From an uncultured bacterium (lineage in GTDB: Bacteria > Cyanobacteriota > Vampirovibrionia > Gastranaerophilales > Gastranaerophilaceae), in assembly GCA_948888345.1 (NCBI GenBank), contig CAQTPN010000001.1, positions 2,090 to 18,552 on the forward strand: DNA of 16,463 nucleotides. Direction: 5' to 3'. The notes under the pieces were generated by a model that saw nothing but the letters and a program-made list of their open reading frames with translations, searched no databases and had not been told where the DNA came from. The translations under genes and the position numbers were made by a program. Shown piece by piece: positions 15,006-16,463 of the stretch (its first letter is position 1; the number at the start of each line of letters is the position of its first letter).

Positions 15006-15034
15006 ATTGTTCCACTTTTTTATTATTTAGTCAA
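15006..15034 (-). promoter_or_regulatory. cysK promoter candidate within an inverted repeat
   Basis: TTGACT (15029-15034) and AACAAT (15006-15011, four of six consensus bases) are separated by 17 bases on the minus strand. The interval is bracketed by CCAATTG (15003-15009) and CAATTGG (15032-15038), a 7-bp inverted repeat that overlaps both promoter elements and could be a regulator site. Confidence 0.4.
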
Positions 15035-15073
15035 TTGGCAAAAATTATCCTTCAAGAGTTTTATAAAAACCTT

Positions 15074-15850
15074 ATGAAAATCTCATTCAACAATAATATA
15101 TATTTCACTTCGCGTAATGAAGAAATAAGAACAGCTGATAATATCCAAAGAAAAACAAAAAACAGATTTAATTTTATAAGCTCAAGCAGAATAGACGATT
15201 TCTTTGAAGATGGCGATAATTTTGAATACAAAGAAAAAGCTGAAGAACTTTCATCAAAATTAAGAACCGTTATACTTGCTTCAAGAGCAGCTGCCGAACA
15301 ATTAAACAATGCAAATTGCGGAATAGGCGTTTTATACGCAGATGATTTGGATTTATCGGAATATACAGGCCTCGGCAACTGTATGGAATACGCTAAAGCT
15401 GCTATAGCAGCACTCTGTGCAAACGGATATTATAATAATGAACGTATGAATTTATGGTATGAAACCGGATTTAGAAATATAAAAACAGGTGAAATTGAAT
15501 ACATAAACAAATGTCCGCTTGACCATTGTTTTGCTGTGACAGATTTAAACCGCAGAGACAAAAAAGACATTGTTGTAGACCCGTGGGCAGGCTTTGCGGA
15601 TTATACACCTGAAGCAAAAGAAAAATTTAAAGTTCTTTTTAACAAAAGAATTAAAATGGCCGAAAGAGCAAATCAAAAATTATTTATGATTGAAAAACTG
15701 GAAAACGGGGAAGACCTTAGCATAGAAAATTATAAAACGGAAGGAGATTTTATATTTATGCCAAGAGAAATTTTTACAACAAATTATGAAAAAGAAGCTC
15801 TTGGAAATTATGCAAGAACCATCTATCCCGAACTTATACTTAAAGCTTAA
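15074..15850 (+). CDS. Putative papain/transglutaminase-fold protein with Cys-His-Asp arrangement
   Basis: A 258-residue protein I cannot name. After an N-terminal stretch (ISFNNNIYFTSRN, 3-15) and a charged region comes GLGNCMEYAKAA (99-110), then PLDHCFAVTDL (148-158) and DIVVDPWAGF (165-174). The order C103, H151, D169, with Cys at the start of a helix and His and Asp on adjacent strands, is the catalytic layout of papain-like, transglutaminase-like and bacterial deamidase toxin folds. DPW after the Asp is common in such proteins. This is inference from motif order; no family match was run. I chose the ATG at 15074; the longer frame from 14936 runs through the opposite-strand cysK start and promoter. 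There is no Shine-Dalgarno. It is divergent from cysK, has no signal peptide or transmembrane helix, and is followed by the small membrane protein genes. Confidence 0.75.
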   Translation: MKISFNNNIYFTSRNEEIRTADNIQRKTKNRFNFISSSRIDDFFEDGDNFEYKEKAEELSSKLRTVILASRAAAEQLNNANCGIGVLYADDLDLSEYTGLGNCMEYAKAAIAALCANGYYNNERMNLWYETGFRNIKTGEIEYINKCPLDHCFAVTDLNRRDKKDIVVDPWAGFADYTPEAKEKFKVLFNKRIKMAERANQKLFMIEKLENGEDLSIENYKTEGDFIFMPREIFTTNYEKEALGNYARTIYPELILKA

Positions 15851-15859
15851 GTATAAACA

Positions 15860-15889
15860 TTGCCCCTGCAGCACTCAAAATGATATAAT
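15860..15889 (+). promoter_or_regulatory. Promoter of the small membrane protein pair (predicted leaderless)
   Basis: TTGCCC (15860-15865), an 18-base spacer and TATAAT (15884-15889), with TG one base before the hexamer (extended -10). The expected +1 is the A of the ATG at 15896. Confidence 0.55.
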
Positions 15890-15895
15890 TCATTT

Positions 15896-16138
15896 ATGAA
15901 CAGACATAATCAAAAAATAACGGAAAAATTAAACTGTATCAGAAACGAAATGACTCATCTTTGGGGGTCAGTGTTTTTAATAATGGGCGGTTCAATTTCA
16001 ATAGCATTTTACAATCGAACATTTTTAGCATTTCTTATAAGTTCAGTAGGTGTTATTGTTGCCACAATATTAGCCTATGCTTATTTTATAAGACGTGATG
16101 AAACATTGAGAATAATAAATTCTATGGAGGATGATTAA
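15896..16138 (+). CDS. Small two-helix membrane protein, function unknown
   Basis: An 80-residue protein: a charged N-terminal helix (MNRHNQKITEKLNCIRNEMTH), two transmembrane helices separated by a short YNRT turn (about 22-38 and 44-64), then a basic-acidic tail (FIRRDETLRIINSMEDD). The hairpin with both ends likely cytoplasmic resembles many small membrane proteins of unknown role. I do not recognise a family. A TATAAT six bases before the ATG and the absence of a Shine-Dalgarno suggest a leaderless mRNA. The end of this gene carries a strong GGAGG for the next tiny gene, two bases after its stop, so the two form a pair. Toxin, holin-like or accessory subunit roles are all open. Confidence 0.75.
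   Translation: MNRHNQKITEKLNCIRNEMTHLWGSVFLIMGGSISIAFYNRTFLAFLISSVGVIVATILAYAYFIRRDETLRIINSMEDD
16126..16130 (+). promoter_or_regulatory. Shine-Dalgarno for the 36-aa protein
   Basis: GGAGG, the strongest Shine-Dalgarno in the window, ends ten bases before the ATG at 16141 and lies within the last codons of the preceding gene. It supports translation of an ORF that would otherwise be too short to trust. Confidence 0.6.
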
Positions 16139-16140
16139 CA

Positions 16141-16251
16141 ATGAATATGGAAATAATAGGAAATATTGTCATATTAATAGAAATTCTGGCTTTCTTTTCT
16201 TTTTGTGCCTACAAATATATCTCCCAAAACAGAAAATACTCCGAAAAATAA
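16141..16251 (+). CDS. Tiny single-helix membrane protein (36 aa), function unknown
   Basis: A 36-residue ORF starting two bases after the stop of the 80-aa gene. Residues about 5-25 (IIGNIVILIEILAFFSFCAYK) form one transmembrane helix with an acidic residue (Glu14) in the middle, and the tail YISQNRKYSEK is basic. It has the strong GGAGG Shine-Dalgarno ten bases upstream; a second ATG (Met3) lies six bases further on. Its position, membrane nature and strong ribosome site argue that it is real and works with the two-helix neighbour. The gene pair is not something I recognise. Confidence 0.6.
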   Translation: MNMEIIGNIVILIEILAFFSFCAYKYISQNRKYSEK

Positions 16252-16283
16252 GCAGCAGCCTGCATTAAATTTTGTTTCGGGCG

Positions 16284-16343
16284 TTCTCTTTTATTAAGTT
16301 TTGTTGCAAAGAGAATTTAATTAATGGAATTTATCTCTTTTTT
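16284..16343 (+). promoter_or_regulatory. Mutually exclusive hairpins, attenuator-like
   Basis: Segment 1 TTCTCTTT (16284-16291) pairs with segment 2 AAAGAGAA (16308-16315). Segment 2 also pairs with segment 3 TCTCTTT (16334-16340), which runs into a T-run (to 16343). The 2:3 hairpin plus T-run could act as a weak terminator and the 1:2 hairpin as its antiterminator. Stems are only 7-8 bp and AT-rich, so this is tentative. The rest of 16252-16463 holds no gene I can see. Confidence 0.3.
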
Positions 16344-16456
16344 AAATATAATTGTTAAGGCAAAATAATTAATACAAAAGGATTAGTTTTTTTGTTTACT
16401 TAGATACAGAAAAATGTTTGTGTTAATATTTTGTTATAGTAGTAGTTTAGATAATA

Positions 16457-16461
16457 GAGGA
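16457..16461 (+). promoter_or_regulatory. Shine-Dalgarno of a gene just beyond the right edge
   Basis: GAGGA two bases before the window end suggests a plus-strand start codon a few bases outside. A TATAGT at 16435-16440 may be its -10, with no clear -35. Confidence 0.35.
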
Positions 16462-16463
16462 CA

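Noticed and set aside
14977..15015. cysK start at GTG 15015
   Set aside because: Extra residues (EQLVENKKRNSN) are atypical; the AAGGA eight bases before the ATG at 14976 fits much better, and the putative -10 lies at 15006-15011 inside the extension.
14936..15073. Longer form of the Cys-His-Asp protein from 14936, which would add a hydrophobic N-terminal helix
   Set aside because: The extension is antisense to the cysK start and promoter. The ATG at 15074 begins with the ISFNN-type N-terminus also seen in the CheR-like neighbour.

Overview
The window is an AT-rich bacterial chromosome segment with low-GC codon use. The mix of genes suggests an uncultured relative of Cyanobacteria, most likely gut Gastranaerophilales (Melainabacteria/Vampirovibrionia). 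That assignment rests on a SigB/SigF-type group 3 sigma factor beside a type IV prepilin peptidase, many TPR proteins, and two proteins with a short N-terminal Phe-rich signature that I associate from memory with that group. It is inference, not a database result. No phage, insertion sequence, CRISPR array, rRNA or tRNA is visible. Most genes are housekeeping, with some poorly described accessory genes.

Layout. Bases 1-1363 (minus): a group 3 sigma factor whose 3' end overlaps pilD, the prepilin peptidase, which runs off the left edge. Bases 1364-1860: a regulatory block with an intrinsic terminator, a candidate ~100-nt small RNA (minus), a tandem pair of palindromic 17-bp repeats, and a small XRE-type HTH gene (plus). 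Bases 1885-3444 (minus): metG. Bases 3550-5679 (plus): a polytopic membrane protein fused to a spermidine-synthase-like domain. Bases 5686-8749 (minus): a tight three-gene unit, dicarboxylate/amino-acid symporter, then rlmH, then pyrimidine-nucleoside phosphorylase. Bases 8941-13102 (plus): a three-gene unit of a soluble TPR protein, a membrane-anchored TPR protein and a diguanylate cyclase with an intact product-inhibition site. Bases 13099-13968 (minus): a divergent CheR-like methyltransferase, downstream of cysK (14044-14976, minus). Bases 15074-15850 (plus): a protein with a Cys-His-Asp arrangement and a DPW motif. Bases 15896-16251 (plus): two very small membrane proteins. After them comes a 200-base leader-like region ending in a Shine-Dalgarno for a gene just beyond the right edge.

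How the genes may work together. The clearest functional links are sigma factor with prepilin peptidase (type IV pilus or pseudopilus expression) and the TPR/TPR/GGDEF operon (a cyclic-di-GMP signalling scaffold). Both could feed surface-structure control, but this is inference. Two further patterns recur. Several promoters place TATAAT so close to the ATG that the mRNA should be leaderless or nearly so (metG, the XRE gene, the 80-aa membrane protein). Convergent genes also abut or overlap at their 3' ends with no room for a conventional terminator (13099-13102, 5679/5686).
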